Of a stretch of DNA of 64,000 nucleotides, positions 1 through 13,034 are shown piece by piece. Within the stretch, counting starts at the first letter, position 1. Every line of letters starts with the position of its first letter. The stretch is from assembly GCA_963969495.1 (NCBI GenBank), contig OZ018318.1, positions 173,836,294 through 173,900,293 of the forward strand, in the 5' to 3' direction. The position numbers and the translations under genes are program-made. This stretch comes from Ceratothoa steindachneri (taxonomy: Eukaryota; Arthropoda; Malacostraca; Isopoda; Cymothoidae). The notes beneath the pieces were generated by a model, which was not told the DNA's origin, ran no database searches, and saw nothing but the letters and a program-made list of their open reading frames with translations.

Positions 1-406
1 AAACAAGAGAAACGGATTAAAAATTTCAAATGCCACATAATCAATTTAACTGAAATGTTAAGTTAGGTGTCACAAATATAATTTCAAGCAAAACACGACA
101 TTCAATTACTTCTGAATAATACCGAAAGTTCTTTCCTAAATGTATGCATAGGAGTGTATGGATTAGAACAAAACGTGTTCGGAATGGAAGAATAACCCCA
201 CATTTTGGCTTTATGAGTAATAATTAGTCGTCGAAAGCTTTAAGTTATGATAATAATATTTGAGATGCTGTATTTACAGTTTTTAAGTAGGGCTATTGTT
301 AATGAACACAATGAGAGGTGGCTGGTTAGGATAAACAAAACATAACATAACATAATTTTACGGATGACAAAAGCCACAAGGGTCTATCAAAAGTCAACTA
401 CATCTG

Positions 407-1062
407 TCAAAACTCACCCACAAATTTGAGTGACCATGCTTGTATATGGTACTCTAAATAGAGCCTGACATACGAGTTGTAGAATTTAAGGATAACCTCT
501 TTACTCTTGTCGCTAACATTGCTGTTAATGTATCCTAGCACCCTAGTTGCTCTATTTTTTGCCTCAATACACTGATTTGAAAACTTCAGTGACCTATACA
601 ATACCTCACCTACGTCCTTGTCATCCTCAACTGAATTCAGCCAATGCAAACAATTTCATAGCTAAATTCCCTATTATCCCTTTCCGTGTTAAGAACTTTG
701 CATTTTTTATAGTTAAAATCATTTGTCACTTTTGAACCCAAGCTAATAACTTATTTAAGTCACTTTGCACGGATCCCTGAGGTACATCACTGATAAGGTC
801 CCTCCACTGTGACCTCACCCTATTCAGCACAACTTTGTTTCCTGTCTTTCAGCCATTCAACTATTCAATTCAAAACTTTACCACATATTCCATTCATTTT
901 TATTTTGTGAACTCGTCTATTATCTGGAACCTTATCAAAAGCTTGGCTAAAATCTATGTAAGTTACATTAACATTCTTCCCCTTATCTAGTTGTTTAGCC
1001 TGACCACTGGGGACTACCCTGAAAGGTATAAATTTGTCCCATGGGTTTGTTGGGATAAACAT
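407..1062 (-). pseudogene. CR1-like LINE reverse transcriptase fragment
   Basis: On the minus strand this is part of a non-LTR retrotransposon ORF2. From its 5' side (1062 downward) it shows an RT palm segment with the motif YIDFSQAFDKVP, then a GKVLN-IVEWLKDRKQ stretch, then VPQGSV near 780. A segment resembling DLNKLLAWVQKW follows directly at about 770-730. At the 3' side (about 550-410) is the typical C-terminal stretch LGYINSNVSDKSKEVILKFY followed by VRLYLEYHIQAWS. In intact CR1-type elements about 40 residues carrying the FADD active site lie between PQGSV and the DLDKL-type stretch; they are missing here. Several frameshifts and stops are present, and the APE domain, ORF1 and 3' end are not seen. 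Assignment to a CR1-like clade rests on these motifs; another RT clade of similar type is possible. Confidence 0.8.
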
Positions 1063-2329
1063 TTCAGTCCTAAAACAAAATTAACCTCGACAAATGAAAC
1101 ACAACCTAAAATTGGTACAAAAAGAACAAACAGGAAAAAATATCAAAAATAAAATACATGTGCAAAGATAAAAATAACTCAATTAATAGTTGACACTTTA
1201 TTCGAAGTAAAAAGAAATGGAAATTTTTTACCGAATCAACATAAAAAATATCATAGCAAATGGAGAGAGTATTTTTGCGATATTGGTCGAATAAAAGTGA
1301 GAAAATTAAATATATCCAATGATTTGTGTTACTTACAGTTCTCTGTTTAAAGGAAGAATAGGTTACCACTGATATAGCCTAAAGTATCATATGTACACTT
1401 TTAAATTATGGAAGACACGGTAGTGTTTAAATTTCGATGATAATACATTCAAAATCAGGAGAATAAATATTACAAAGCAAATCAGCGATTAAATACTAAT
1501 AAAATAAGTTTGCCAGACTAACTAAAATAATTCAGATTTCCTGATATCTATTCAGAAATTAATTAGACAGAGAATACGACATGCAACTCTATACAGCAAT
1601 CGTTGACATCCGAAAATGTATATTTTTACACAAAGAGTTTAAAAGTGCATATTGCGAGTAAAAACGCGAAGTTGGTGTTTAGATCGAAAAGAAGGATAAA
1701 ATAAGGTACTCAGCCCTTTAATGCAAAGGTCTTGCATTATAGTTCGATGCCCTTTGAGATCGACGCTTCTGTGATTTCAGATGCTTGCGAGCGTCTTTGA
1801 GATAAAAGTGATTAATTTACTCGACTCCCTTCAAATAGATTTCATCAACACGACGCTCCATTCCCTTTGAATCTTTAATAATTGAGCGTAGAGAAAAGGA
1901 ATAGATGAGTTTATATAATTTGGAATCTTACCTTAAGGTCAGTACGACAAGCACGGACCTTCCTCACCGGTCCTGAACACACCTAATTTCTCTCCTCGGC
2001 CTACGCAGTGGTAATACTATGTATTAACATTGAATCTGATTTCCACCCTAATGTAAACCCCCAACCATTAACTTTCAAATTAGTTGTATTCCTCATAAAT
2101 CGTTTTCCATTTTGCCCTGTCACTCGATTGATTATATATTTCTAAGTAAAATTTATATTAACACCAACTCTTCTTTATACCTTAACATAGAAACCACTCA
2201 TCTTTTGCCATATAGTATCTATTGTACACCAATTTCTCTCATTGCTGCTCTTACTTTTCCCAGGGTGCCATCCAAAAAATATACAAAATCACTATAGGGA
2301 AAACAAACCATTCCTTAACAGATCATCGA
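1063..2329. other. AT-rich stretch without recognisable gene
   Basis: Only short open frames of no recognisable family occur here. It may include decayed flanks of the two LINE relics on either side, but I cannot show this. Confidence 0.5.
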
Positions 2330-2650
2330 TAGTTAACCATTAATTCCATGTTCTCTCACCCAAATGCAGTTTTTAATTCAAACCTTTATGCTTTTCACAC
2401 CACAGGTCAGTTTTAATAATATTCCATACTTTGTTTAAATCTGCCAAAACGATTTGCTATATATAGCAAAAAGCTATCTTCAAATCCATGAAACCATCTT
2501 AAAACAACATCTCTATTTTTTTTAATTCTCTACTAGCTACTCAAGGCATACACTTGATCCACAGCCCTCCATCTCTATAAACCCAGATTGCTCATCTGTC
2601 TTTTTTCTTATGGAAAGGATTTTTTTAGTGTTCAGTCACAGGTGAACTTG
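2330..2650 (-). pseudogene. Highly decayed LINE reverse transcriptase relic
   Basis: Read on the minus strand, positions about 2610-2550 give EQSGFIEMEGCGSSVC, resembling the EQSGFR-GRGC-DQ motif that opens the central RT region of many arthropod LINEs. Downstream (toward 2330) scattered words such as LVEN and ADLNKVW resemble the following helix. Stops and frameshifts are dense and no catalytic motif survives. The family within LINEs cannot be decided. The identification rests on one good motif and its weak context. Confidence 0.45.
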
Positions 2651-5600
2651 CAAATGCCCATTATCACAAAAGCCATTTAGTAACTCCACTCCTCTCTATT
2701 GTGCTCTGGCTGCCTCTCATAAACAATAACTTTCTGCACAATTTTAGTTTAGAAAACCTATGTTTTACACATAAAAATGAAGTTGATCTCTACTATTAGA
2801 GAGTATCCAATTTGAACATCTTACATATTTACAATCCATCTCCGAAACTTAGCTGTGATCATGTTCTCTATGAACTCTCATTGATATTAACCTTCAGAGT
2901 CAAGGTTCTTTGGTAGAGAGCAACACTTATACCCTAGATCACTCACATGCATTATGTTTCTTATGATTGTATCAAAATAGTATTTGTAATTTCCAAGGAA
3001 GCTATGTACATAGTTACTTTGAAATTTATAGCAACGGCAGAATCTCTATTCCCACCAAATATAGGAGCCCAAGATGGCTTAGTAAAGTTTTATTTATAAC
3101 TGAAGGCTGTTGAATGGTTATCTGCTACTGCTTATATGCCTGATTAGGAGGAAGGAAAGATGCTACCTGGTGGGAAAACAAAGTGGCTAGCAACTTATTG
3201 CCCAATGCGGAAGCATCTGTTTCCTTAATCTCAATATCCGGTTTGCTGAATGTCCCACTTGAATATAGCATACTTACGATACACAGTATTTCTTCCTTTG
3301 GGCTAAATAACTACGTAACTACATAATTATTATGAGTAATATGGGAAAAAACCATGTGTCTTAAGACATATTTGGGGCTTTAGACGTAAATCCATCAAAA
3401 CACATACAAGGTTAGTGATTTCAAAAATTAATTTTTCTACATTATGTCACACAACTACTTCCCATTCGCTAAATGATTAAATAATAGATTTTCCTGGAGT
3501 AAAGAACCGGCAAAGATATTTTCATCAAGTGTCCCTTTATTCCTACTCAATTTACTTCGTGTTAGCTCGTTATTCCCTTCTTAAATTGGGACCATAAAAC
3601 TCTCAGTTCAAGGAGCAAACGAAATCCTATAAAGTAAGAGCAAATATAATATCTTCAACATACAAAATCGATGGAATTATCTAATAAATTACTAACCAGT
3701 CGTGTGGAATGAGAGTTGAAGGAAAATCAATTGCAATCTCTATCCTGATTACCACCAGGTAAATTCATTAAAAATCTGGAGTCATGCTATTCATTTTAGA
3801 ACGTTTACCCTTGGAATTAGAATACTCCCAAATACATAGAATATTATTTAATGGTAAATGAATTGTTCTTCATGAGAATAAATTTGCGACCTCAAGCAAA
3901 TGTGCAGTGTGAGAAAATATCAATTGTCCACGTATACAAACGATAATTACTAGTGATCATGATGACATCTGATTATAAATATTCTTTTCCTTTTTGTGTA
4001 CAATCACTTCCCGGCTAATAAACGTCAGTAAATATTTTACAATTATTATATTTAGATTTTTTTATCTAGCTAACCGTATAATTTAATGAAGCTGCCTTCG
4101 TTTTGGCAGCATTTTTAAATTTTATCTTTCTTTTTTAAATACCACCAATCTAATATATCATTTCCTCCCGGAAAATTCACAATATTAACTAATAATATAA
4201 TTTCTCTTGAAAGTAAATACCACTAAGATTCACGATAGGTTGTGTAATAAATTGTGAGAATTTCAGCTCAACTTGGACGGCAACACAGAAAAATATTCGA
4301 TATCTGTCATGAAATCCCTACAAATATTAATTCGTTCAAAAATTGCGACTTATCCTTAATAAATAGATATTGGCGCGGGCACTCTTAAATTTTTACGACC
4401 ACAGTGAGTATTAAAGCAAAGTAGAATGTTCTCTCTTTCTGCATCGTACAGGATGCGTGCCATTGTCTGTTGAGATTTATTGATATCCCATATGTTGTAT
4501 TCAAGATCGAATAGACTGACTAAAGAGTAACATTATACATATATAAATTTATCTTCGGTATTTTTTGTAGTAGCATAGAGACCTGTGATTATTATTTATA
4601 TATAATTATTAATAAATGTGGAAAAGAACAAAAAATAATGGTTTGGTAGCAAAGAAAGATCCATTCCTACATCTACATTTGGTCTCTAACAACAGAAGGC
4701 TCTGCCTTCCAGTTGTGTGAGGTTGATAGCTAATTTCCATTTTGAGCTCCTTAATATTAAGTGAAAGGTTGGTCTTTTTTTCATAACAAAGGACGCTCAT
4801 ACGTGGCACCTATGACCTTTGTCATCTCTTATAATCCTTTATTTAAGCAATTAAATGACCTAAATATCAAACTTAAATCTGAATTAAAAGATGCAAAAGG
4901 ATTTTAAATCATATAATTTGATAAAATCAGATTAGAGTTGGAGAACATTTTCAATAATGATTGAACCTAATTTTTTCTAGCGAGGTGTTTTGGTTTGGCG
5001 GTAAATAATGATGTACTTTCTTAAATAATCCTGATATTAATTTCATGAAAATCGAATATTTTCCGATTAAAAAAGTTTCTAAAAATAATTGTGAATGTTG
5101 TAATTGAGAAATCGGTGTTTGCACTCTGGATTTGTTGTTAGTGGTGGGCTAAGAGGAAAAAGATATACGATATAAACGACTTAAGGTTTTCTTCAAAGCT
5201 TCCAAAATCGCTTTTTCTCTCTTCTCATATCGCCAATTTCTTCTTTTTTAGGGACTTTTTGCGACATTAAGGAAATTAAAGAGAGCTGTAGCCAAAGGTA
5301 TGATAATCACTTTTATCAATTCAGACCTAAAATCTTCTAAGAAATTTCAGCATTCACAACTTGCCTCTACTCTTTTACTCTAGAAAAATGTTTATTACAC
5401 TCATTTTGACCAGGATTTATTATTATTGAGATATCTTTTTCGTTTTATTGTTCCTTGTATATTTTACCTCTTATAGTTCCTTTAAATTATAATTTATAAC
5501 TGGTTTCAGAGAAGGAAACGTAGAAAACTCATAATGGTGTAGCTAGAAAAGACAAATCTAATTTATAGGAATACACACGAATTGCAACTAATGCTATACA

Positions 5601-8396
5601 GTCATATTTCTATTTGAAAGGTAGTTTCATGAATACAGAAGTATACTTATCACGATAATAACTCTATATAGGTAAACAAAGGTTCCTTATAAATGCAAGG
5701 CTGACTACTATCGCCCTCGGGGAAATTAAGAAATTGCCCTGTACTCTGCACTTTCTCTCAAGTCGTACTTTGGCTCCTTTAAATCTCGAGTATTTGAGGA
5801 TGGCTCCAATACTGCAATAATTTTCAAAATATTCAATTTCACACACTTTGGTCACCTCATATTCGCCCTGATGATTTCAGATTTTTCAATTATCATCGAA
5901 GACTTACTTTTGAGATTATACCCTCCTTCCTTACCCAATGCTCCGTCCTCTTCTCCTCGAAGAGACATCCTTAGCTTTAGCTAAGACTGAAAATAGTCGC
6001 ACCCTCCATTGTTTCTTTATCTCTAATCTTATTTAGTCCATTTATGTTTTCTACCTTTTTTCCCATCATTCTTTTCTTTTCGATAAAATATATAAATATT
6101 TATCATTCCAATTATTAGGTCCATCTCTATTTCGGAATAACTCCTTTCCATTTAAAATATTGGAATCCTTCTTTAATTGTTTTTCTCTAAATTCTTTGCT
6201 TTTATTATCTATCTAGAATTCGTTCTCTTTTAAAATTCCTTTGTTTCTTTTAAAACAATATCAATCTTTTTTATATAAGTTTTATGCTGGGGTTTCTTTC
6301 TTAACCACGTTGCTTTTTGAAGTTTTCAATTCTCTTTCAATCTTATTCCCTTGCGGAGGGATCGCGGAATTTCTACCATAGGACTAATTATAATTCTAAT
6401 CCCTCCATGATTCGGATATCTTCAAATTACTAAACAATTTTTAACCCTTAAAAAATGTCCGATCGTTTTATTTAATTGATTTCTTATTTACTTCCTAAAT
6501 AAATTACCCTAAGCCTCAAATGCGCTATATTTCCCTATTTTTTTATTTTCTTTGCTGGCGGATAGTAAAAAATTAGAGATAACTTGCACTACTATTATTA
6601 TTATTAATAATATAAAACTCATCAGTTATTTTGGTTGACAATTTATTGGGTATAGCCTCATTAGGTTGGTGAAATATATCCAATTATTATCTCATTAACA
6701 CATAATTAGAGAGTTGAACATCGTTACGACCTCTGTTTTCTTTTTCTTAGTCTCCATAGGCCGCTAAGTTTCGAAATGCAACACTTATTGCTCACTAATC
6801 CCGCTTTAACTCATTTAACCATTATGGCTGTCTCAACAGTATTTAGATATATAAATTTCCTCTAATAAAAAAAAAATACAGCTCACTAATGCCAAGTAGG
6901 TAAAAATAAATTCTCTGTTCGCTTTTAATAATTTCGGTCTTCGAAATGAAATGTGGCAGGCAATTTTATTTTGATAAAGTTGTCACGCATCAGGAATTTA
7001 ATAAAATTTGACTATTCCCATAAAAGAGAGAAAGAAGGAAAGGGAAATGGAAAAAGTGTGGGTTCATTTCTTTAACCTTAAGTTGTGACTAATCAAACTT
7101 AGCGTAGTTTGCGATCACAAGGGAACTTCTGCCAGCCGATGAACATCGACCATCTGCCAAAAAATGCCTGGTTTCTTTTAATTCAATTTAGGCGTAGAAT
7201 TTTAGAATTTTCAAGTGTTTATTCACACTCCACTGAAACCTTTCAAATTTAAAATCACGACGCTTTTAAAATTGATTTGTTTTCATGTGTTCCTAAGACT
7301 TTTCCTGAATGTTGGAAGGTCACGTTACCTTACCTGGAATAGAAAAACGAAACGTTGAGATCAATTAAAAATCCAACTTCTTTCAACTAAAAACGATCAA
7401 ATTTCGCTAACTAGTTTCGGGGTAAATTGAAATAAAAAACTCCAAATTTTCTTTCTTTGGAAAGTAGAACAAGGATAAAGGAAAGCATTCCTCTACACAT
7501 TAATGCAGTTAGAGTGTAAAAAACATAAAAATATTCATTAAACTTAAGTTTGTCAATGCTTGTAAATTTTAATTAGCGTAGAGTCGTTAAATATATTCAC
7601 TTAGATGTTTTCTTCTTTAGACTATCACAAAAATGATAAAAATTCGTAAAATTCTAACGATAAAATGGCTCATATCTTGATAAATCATATCAGTAATCTT
7701 TTGATAATAAAAGATGCAATAGGGTTTACAATATGACCTTGGAATAAAAGTTAAAATTGAATTCCATTTTTCTCAACAACTTTCTCGATTTAGTTAACGA
7801 ATCGATTTAGGTGTAGAAGAAGATGAGACTTTCTTCATAAGAATATTTCCGCAGGAGGGGTGGAGGTTAGTTCAAAGTAAAGCATCTAGTATACCTAAAA
7901 CCAACCGAATGATACGCCCTAACCACTACAGTTTGTCACTTGCTTCGAAGTCAGCGTTACATTCCTAAATCTCACATTTAACAAATGATCTCGTACGCAG
8001 TGGTTCGTGGTCAAAAGTTTTTATTAGTTCCATTGCAATCGTGCTACACTTATCACAAACACCCCTAAATTAAATGGGGAGATATCCAATTCAAAGATGG
8101 CCGGAGGCAGTCAGGCTACTATTATTGAGCAATGAATATTATAAAATGGGATATCCCTTGTTATGAAATAATTCAATTTGAATCTCAGATGACTTGGAAA
8201 AGAAATTAAAATTATAGATTAATCAGCATTTACACACGGAACATTAGGATATTAGAGCTCAACACACAGTTCGTGCTGAATACTTTTTAGCTTAACACGA
8301 CGTTGAGTGTACATATAATCTCTCGCCAAATAATTACAACAATCTTTGAAAAGTTACGTATTCAAAAAGGTTAATAACCTAATGAAGCTTGTATAA
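2651..8396. other. 5.7-kb AT-rich stretch without recognisable gene
   Basis: I read both strands and see only open frames under 70 codons, no conserved motif, no long repeat and no convincing exon. A phrase near 7,910-7,936 resembles a tRNA A box on the minus strand but has no B box in place. Confidence 0.5.
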
Positions 8397-9547
8397 TGTA
8401 AGAGAAAACCCCCAGATCCCAACCTCCCCAAATTTATTGGGGACCACGTGCGATGGAATCCCGCCGGGGGCTACGTCACTTCCTGTTGGAACATTCGCAA
8501 ATTTTTGCCTCTTAAGCACATTGCGGAAATATTCTCTAATCCTGCAAACTCGTCCCAAGCCTCCTTCCCCTCTCCCTGGTGATAAGGCGAGGAAGAGACG
8601 CTGTTTCTCGCAACTCGCTTCTAAATGATAAATTGACTTCGCTTCCTGATTAAGATGTCTGGAGTTTGTGACTCATTTCTCCAAACTGCAGATTCCCCCT
8701 CAGAATCGGGAATACAAATGTTCGGGTTAGTCTGTAGTTTGATGAGCCCAGTCAGCACCTCGAGGCCGTCCTCATCGTCTTAATTCTAAGTAAGTCTCGT
8801 GAGAGTTTGGCAGACAGCAAGACTTTCTCCGCGGTGATTCTACCCCAGTCAAATGGCAGCTTCTGTAAGCAGCAAGACTTTGAATTTGCGCAAAAGTCTC
8901 CCTTCGTTTAATCGAATTGAAGAAAATTTCCGTCGATTACCTCTGAGGAAAAGAAGTTTCCTCTTCCAGTGGAATTACGAGTAATCCCACATTTCCAGTT
9001 GAACTTCATTTTGAAAATTGACTATCTTCATTGGAAGGTTGGTGCCTTATTCGGACCATGTCCCACTTGCCTCATCGTATCGTGCCCCACTTGCGTCATA
9101 GGATCGTTCTCCACTCGCCTCATCGCAATAGGACCTTCCTCGAATCAATGACCCATAAAACTAAAACCCCTTCCATTATTAGTATTGTCAAGTTCTCATT
9201 TTTGATCTCAGCCTAGTAACATTAATCAATTAATTCTATTTGATAATCCCTTCTCATGATAATTATCAAGAGACTATTTTAATTTAAATAAATTTCCTTT
9301 TGCCTATTATTATTCTTTTTTTGAGTTTTGTAAATAATATATATTTTTGTTGTTTCATCTTTAACAGAACTTGAAAAATACTTAAGTAGATCTCGCCAAC
9401 GAGATCTACCAAACGCCTCAAGTGTGACCTCCTAGTCGGTCGTTAATCTCTGCAACAATCTTCAATGGTTCGCGTTCCAGTAAGTGATTAAGTCCCTCCC
9501 ACATAATATATGAGTAGTGTATGGTCTAGAGTGGTTGTACCACGACA
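8397..9547 (+). repeat. 5' LTR of Gmr1-type element
   Basis: Matches the sequence at 14204-15343 over its whole length with many substitutions and small indels; the shared block around GACCACGTGCGATG (8442 and 14249) is easy to see. It starts TGTAAG and ends CGACA. It carries three imperfect 24-bp tandem units with the core CCCACTTGCCTCATCG at about 9060-9130. The sequence after 9547 is AT-rich and shows no clear primer-binding site. Confidence 0.88.
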
Positions 9548-10082
9548 TATATTATATATATTACCTCTATATTTTAAAATCTGATTTCAAGTGTGTGGGG
9601 TCTATTACATAGTAAATAAGTTTAGTTGATTTACATCCCCTTTGAGTTTTAGTAGTTCCCTCTCATTATTGAAGTTTCTTTATTTTTCTCTTTTGGCCAA
9701 AGTACGTTCAAGTTATTTCAAGATCAGTGGAATTTTAGTCTATTTACTATTTAAAATTTAACTTATTAGTTGGGACCCGTTCTGTGTGGTTATGTATTCC
9801 ATTGACCGGAATATTTGAGTTAATCCCCACCCGTATTAGAAAGATTAGCCCTTCCTGACTGTGTAGGAAGAGTTTTAGTGGTATTTTAGTAAGATAATTT
9901 TATAATATTTATTTTTGGAAAAAATTAGGCTTTCAGTATATTTCCGAGTAATTTCTTTACCTCAATAGCCCTGTTCGCGTATTTCGTTTCTCCAAGTTAG
10001 CCAACAAGTTGTCTTATACGTATGACCGTTTCAAGAGTCAAGGAGATAGGTTGGGCCTGTTAGCCTGAAAATTATTAACTTA
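9548..10082 (+). other. 5' untranslated leader of the Gmr1-type element
   Basis: AT-rich sequence between the 5' LTR and the first gag-like reading frame. No open frame or conserved motif is visible. A primer-binding site expected just after the LTR is not recognisable and is probably eroded. Confidence 0.6.
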
Positions 10083-11056
10083 TATTTAGGAAGAAGAGAG
10101 AAATAAAAGAGAAGAGAAAAGCGAAGGAACAAGAACTAAGGTCTCAGAAAAAGAACTAAGAGAAGCTCAAGAGAGAAGAGCAAAAAACTAAGAAAACAAT
10201 GAGAGCTGAAAGAGAAGAGCGTGAGAGGATAATGCAGCATGAACTGGAATTAAGCTGTAATCAATTGAAGTCAATGTCAGTTAACTCCTAAACCGAAACT
10301 CCATAGTTCCTTTCAGTAAAATTTCCCGTCTTTAAAGAAAGAGAAGATTTTTGGATCATGTCTTACGCATTTCGAGAAGATTTTTGAAATCAACACTTGG
10401 GACATCGAGGTAGATGGTGTCGCTAAATTGCTCACCTCCTAAACTAAAAGTTAAGAGACATATTTATTTATCTTCCCTTAGAGTCCTCTGTGGACTACTC
10501 TACCCTCTAGTCCGAACTCTTATCTGCCGTGAATATGACCCCGGACTTCTATCGTGCTCGTTTCTGTCACGAAAAGAACCGCCCCGGTCAGACCTTTCGC
10601 CATTTTGGGTACTCCCTCCAGAAACACCTCCAATTTTGGTTAGATGCGTGTAAAGTGCCCCAAGAGTACGAGACCCTTCTGGACTTCGTCCTAATAGATC
10701 AATTCTTATCTTCCTTAACCTAAGAAACCGTGCCTTCGTTAATGACAAGCGCTGCTCTACGTTCAGGGAATGCCTAGAAGAGGCTGATGTTTATGCAAGC
10801 CATAGCTTGTACCCCAAGGTTAATGAGAAGCCTCCCCGTCTCCTCCCTAGTTTAAGATTAATAACTCCAGCTCCCCTCCAAGAAATACCCCTAAATTCCT
10901 GAAAGTACAAGGCTCATCGAAACCTTGGAATCTCCCTCCTTCGGAACCAAGAGACATTAAGCCCATAATTACCACTCTCCCCGCGTAGTTACTTCCCAGA
11001 AGGCAGATAATGTTTTACGTGCGGAATAGAAGGTCACGTACGAACGAATTGTCTTT
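10083..11056 (+). pseudogene. Gag pseudogene with SCAN-like segment and zinc knuckle
   Basis: The structural (capsid/nucleocapsid) gene of the retrotransposon at 8397-15343. An N-terminal charged Lys/Glu/Arg-rich segment (10083-10240), probably coiled coil, leads to a capsid part that is clearest at 10529-10720. There MTPDFYRARF, PGQTFRHFG and DFVLIDQFLSSL match the layout of the SCAN fold (R..F, a P-G turn, a WL helix, then a QFL..L helix). A perfect CCHC zinc knuckle, CFTCGIEGHVRTNC, is encoded at 11011-11052 in another frame. Stops and at least two frameshifts break the gene. SCAN domains of vertebrates are thought to derive from the gag of Gmr1-like elements, which fits the pol order found downstream. 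Confidence 0.8.
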
Positions 11057-11600
11057 AAAATTCCCAATTTAGAAGTGTGTCCTCCCATCAGGTTAAACAA
11101 GTTAGTGCCAATACTGCTCCTCCCCCGTCTCTTCAAGATACCACTACGTCTCTCTCGTCGACCAACAACTCCGGTCACCAAGGGAATTTTCTCTTTAATA
11201 AGAACTCCCACGGTTGTTTAAAATTTAAAAATGGAGCCATAAACGGATGCCGTGGGTCCAACCCCGTTGTGCATGACACTGGGTGCACCTGCATCGGGAT
11301 ACCCGAGAATTTACCTCCCCCAGTCAATCCTGACCACCAAAAGTTCGCTGTGATCCATGATTACCTTGGCCAAGCGAATCATTTCCCTATTGTGAAATAC
11401 CACATCGAATGTGAGTATTTGACTGGTTAGGTCAGAGTGGTAGCAGCCCCAACCAAGTTTTGCTCTGTACTGATTGGTCAAAGCCCCCAGGTTACAAGTA
11501 ACCCGGTAGTACAACCCGTGGTAACCCGTGCCCAGGCCACCAAGGCTTTCCACGAACCAGTTCCTCTAGAAAATCCTCCCAATCCGGATATTGAGACCCT
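11057..11600 (+). pseudogene. Retroviral-type aspartic protease remnant (PR)
   Basis: In the same frame as the upstream zinc knuckle, the motif HDTGCTCIGIPENL is encoded around 11272-11313. The Asp-Thr-Gly triad (Asp codon at 11275) is the catalytic signature of gypsy-type proteases, which act as dimers to cut Gag-Pol. The frame stays open to 11430 and continues past one stop to about 11608, where the sequence no longer resembles a known domain. An upstream in-frame TAA at 11056 separates it from the knuckle. No second conserved protease motif can be placed with confidence. Confidence 0.7.
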
Positions 11601-11829
11601 CCGCAACTAGGATTTTGCCCGCGCCCAAAAGAGGTGTACAACCCCCCCCCCTCCTCCCTCCTTTGGGAAAAAGCCAGGACTCATAAACAAGAATATTCCC
11701 ATAGTGGAAAAAAACATCTCATACCTTGTCAAGCATGACCTGTTAGATCGTAAACTTTCCGACGGAACTGAACCTGAGACACACTCCTTGTGTATTGCCC
11801 GCTCCCACGTCCCCCAAGTCACACATATT

Positions 11830-12865
11830 CTCTGGTCATTATAGTCATAACAAAACCGCTTAGAGAGTTTTAAAGTATTTTTATTAGCCGGGTGCGGCCA
11901 GAGAAATTGTAGAGTACTGCAAATCATGCGATGTCTGACAAAGCACATCAACAAAAGGGCGCGTCAACCCAGCCCCCCCTTCAGAAAAGCCCGATCATCT
12001 CGGAACCTTTTACTCGTGTGGCCATTGATCTTATTGGCTCTATTCTTCTCTCGTCTAATGAAGGATACAGTTACGTCTTCAATTTCGTAGACTTCGCTAA
12101 CCCTTTTCCTGAGGCAATTCCCCTTAAGCGCATTGATAGCGTTTCTTGCGCCAAAGTCCTCATTTCTATTTTCTTCTCGGGTAGGAATTCCGAGAGAGGT
12201 ATTTTCGGTTCGAGGAAGACAATTTACCTCCGAGCTTATGAAGTATGTCAGAAAGCTCCTCATGGTAAAACCTCTGTTTACCACCCTATACCACCCAGCC
12301 TCAAACGGAGTGTGCGCAAAGCTAAATGTCACATTGAAAGCAATCCCAGAAAATTGTGTATCGATTGGGCCCGAGAATGATACCGCGTTTTACCCGTCTC
12401 ACTGTTTGCGTGTCGTAAAATATCCCATAGGACACTATGATTCGCCCGCTTCAAATTACTGTATGGCCTTAATGATTCAGGCCCCTTTGCGATTTTAAAG
12501 TAACCTTTCACCAATCCCCGTCTAGATCACGAAATTCAATCGTCCTATTCGTACCTTCTAGACCTCCAAAAACGCCTCGCGATTTGTACTGACATCTCGT
12601 ACCAAAATGTTGAGGTAAATTTTGAGAAATATCGAACTTATTTCGATTCAAAGGCGAAAGAAAAAGGTTTTAAGCCAAGCGAAGAGGGACTGTTGCTACT
12701 TCCCATGGAGAGTAACAAACTCCTGAGGCAGTGGAAGGGCCCCTTTTCCACTTTAGAGGTAAAAGGACTAGTGGATTACCTAATTCAAACCTCCTCAGGA
12801 GATAAGGTTTTGCACATCAATATGTTGAAGAAATATCCGCTGTGCGTGTATCAACAATAATGTGG
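11830..12865 (+). pseudogene. Integrase pseudogene, located upstream of RT
   Basis: The DNA-strand-transfer enzyme of the element. Remnants of the H2C2 zinc region end at about 11940. The core follows: FTRVAIDLIGSI (12007-12042) holds the first catalytic Asp, and FVDFANPFPEAIPLKRI follows. In another frame, GIPREVFSVRGRQFTSEL stands where families have S-D-RGSQFTS, so the second Asp is now Val. HPASNGVCAKLN stands where the catalytic Glu is expected, so this Glu is also lost. The C-terminal GPY/F-type module reads SNKLLRQWKGPFSTLEV and HINMLKKY, ending near 12855. Its position before RT (13035 on) is the key diagnostic point. Frameshifts and stops make it nonfunctional. Confidence 0.85.
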
Positions 12866-13034
12866 CCCTCGATGAAATGTCCCCATTGGAAGCAGTGTAT
12901 CCCGCTGACCTCCTTAATATAGTGCAAGTACAAAGTATGCATAGAACAAAATGGTGATTACCCTATGTGGTCTTTACCTAGACCCACGTAATCATCATAC
13001 CCCGTGTTGGATGCCTCCCTCGGGCTAGAGCTTT

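Noticed and set aside
7905..7936. tRNA A-box-like phrase (TAGTGGTTAGGGCG on the minus strand)
   Set aside because: No B box at the proper distance and no clover-leaf could be drawn.
9548..9620. Primer-binding site after the 5' LTR of the Gmr1-type element
   Set aside because: The sequence is an AT repeat with no convincing match to a tRNA 3' end.
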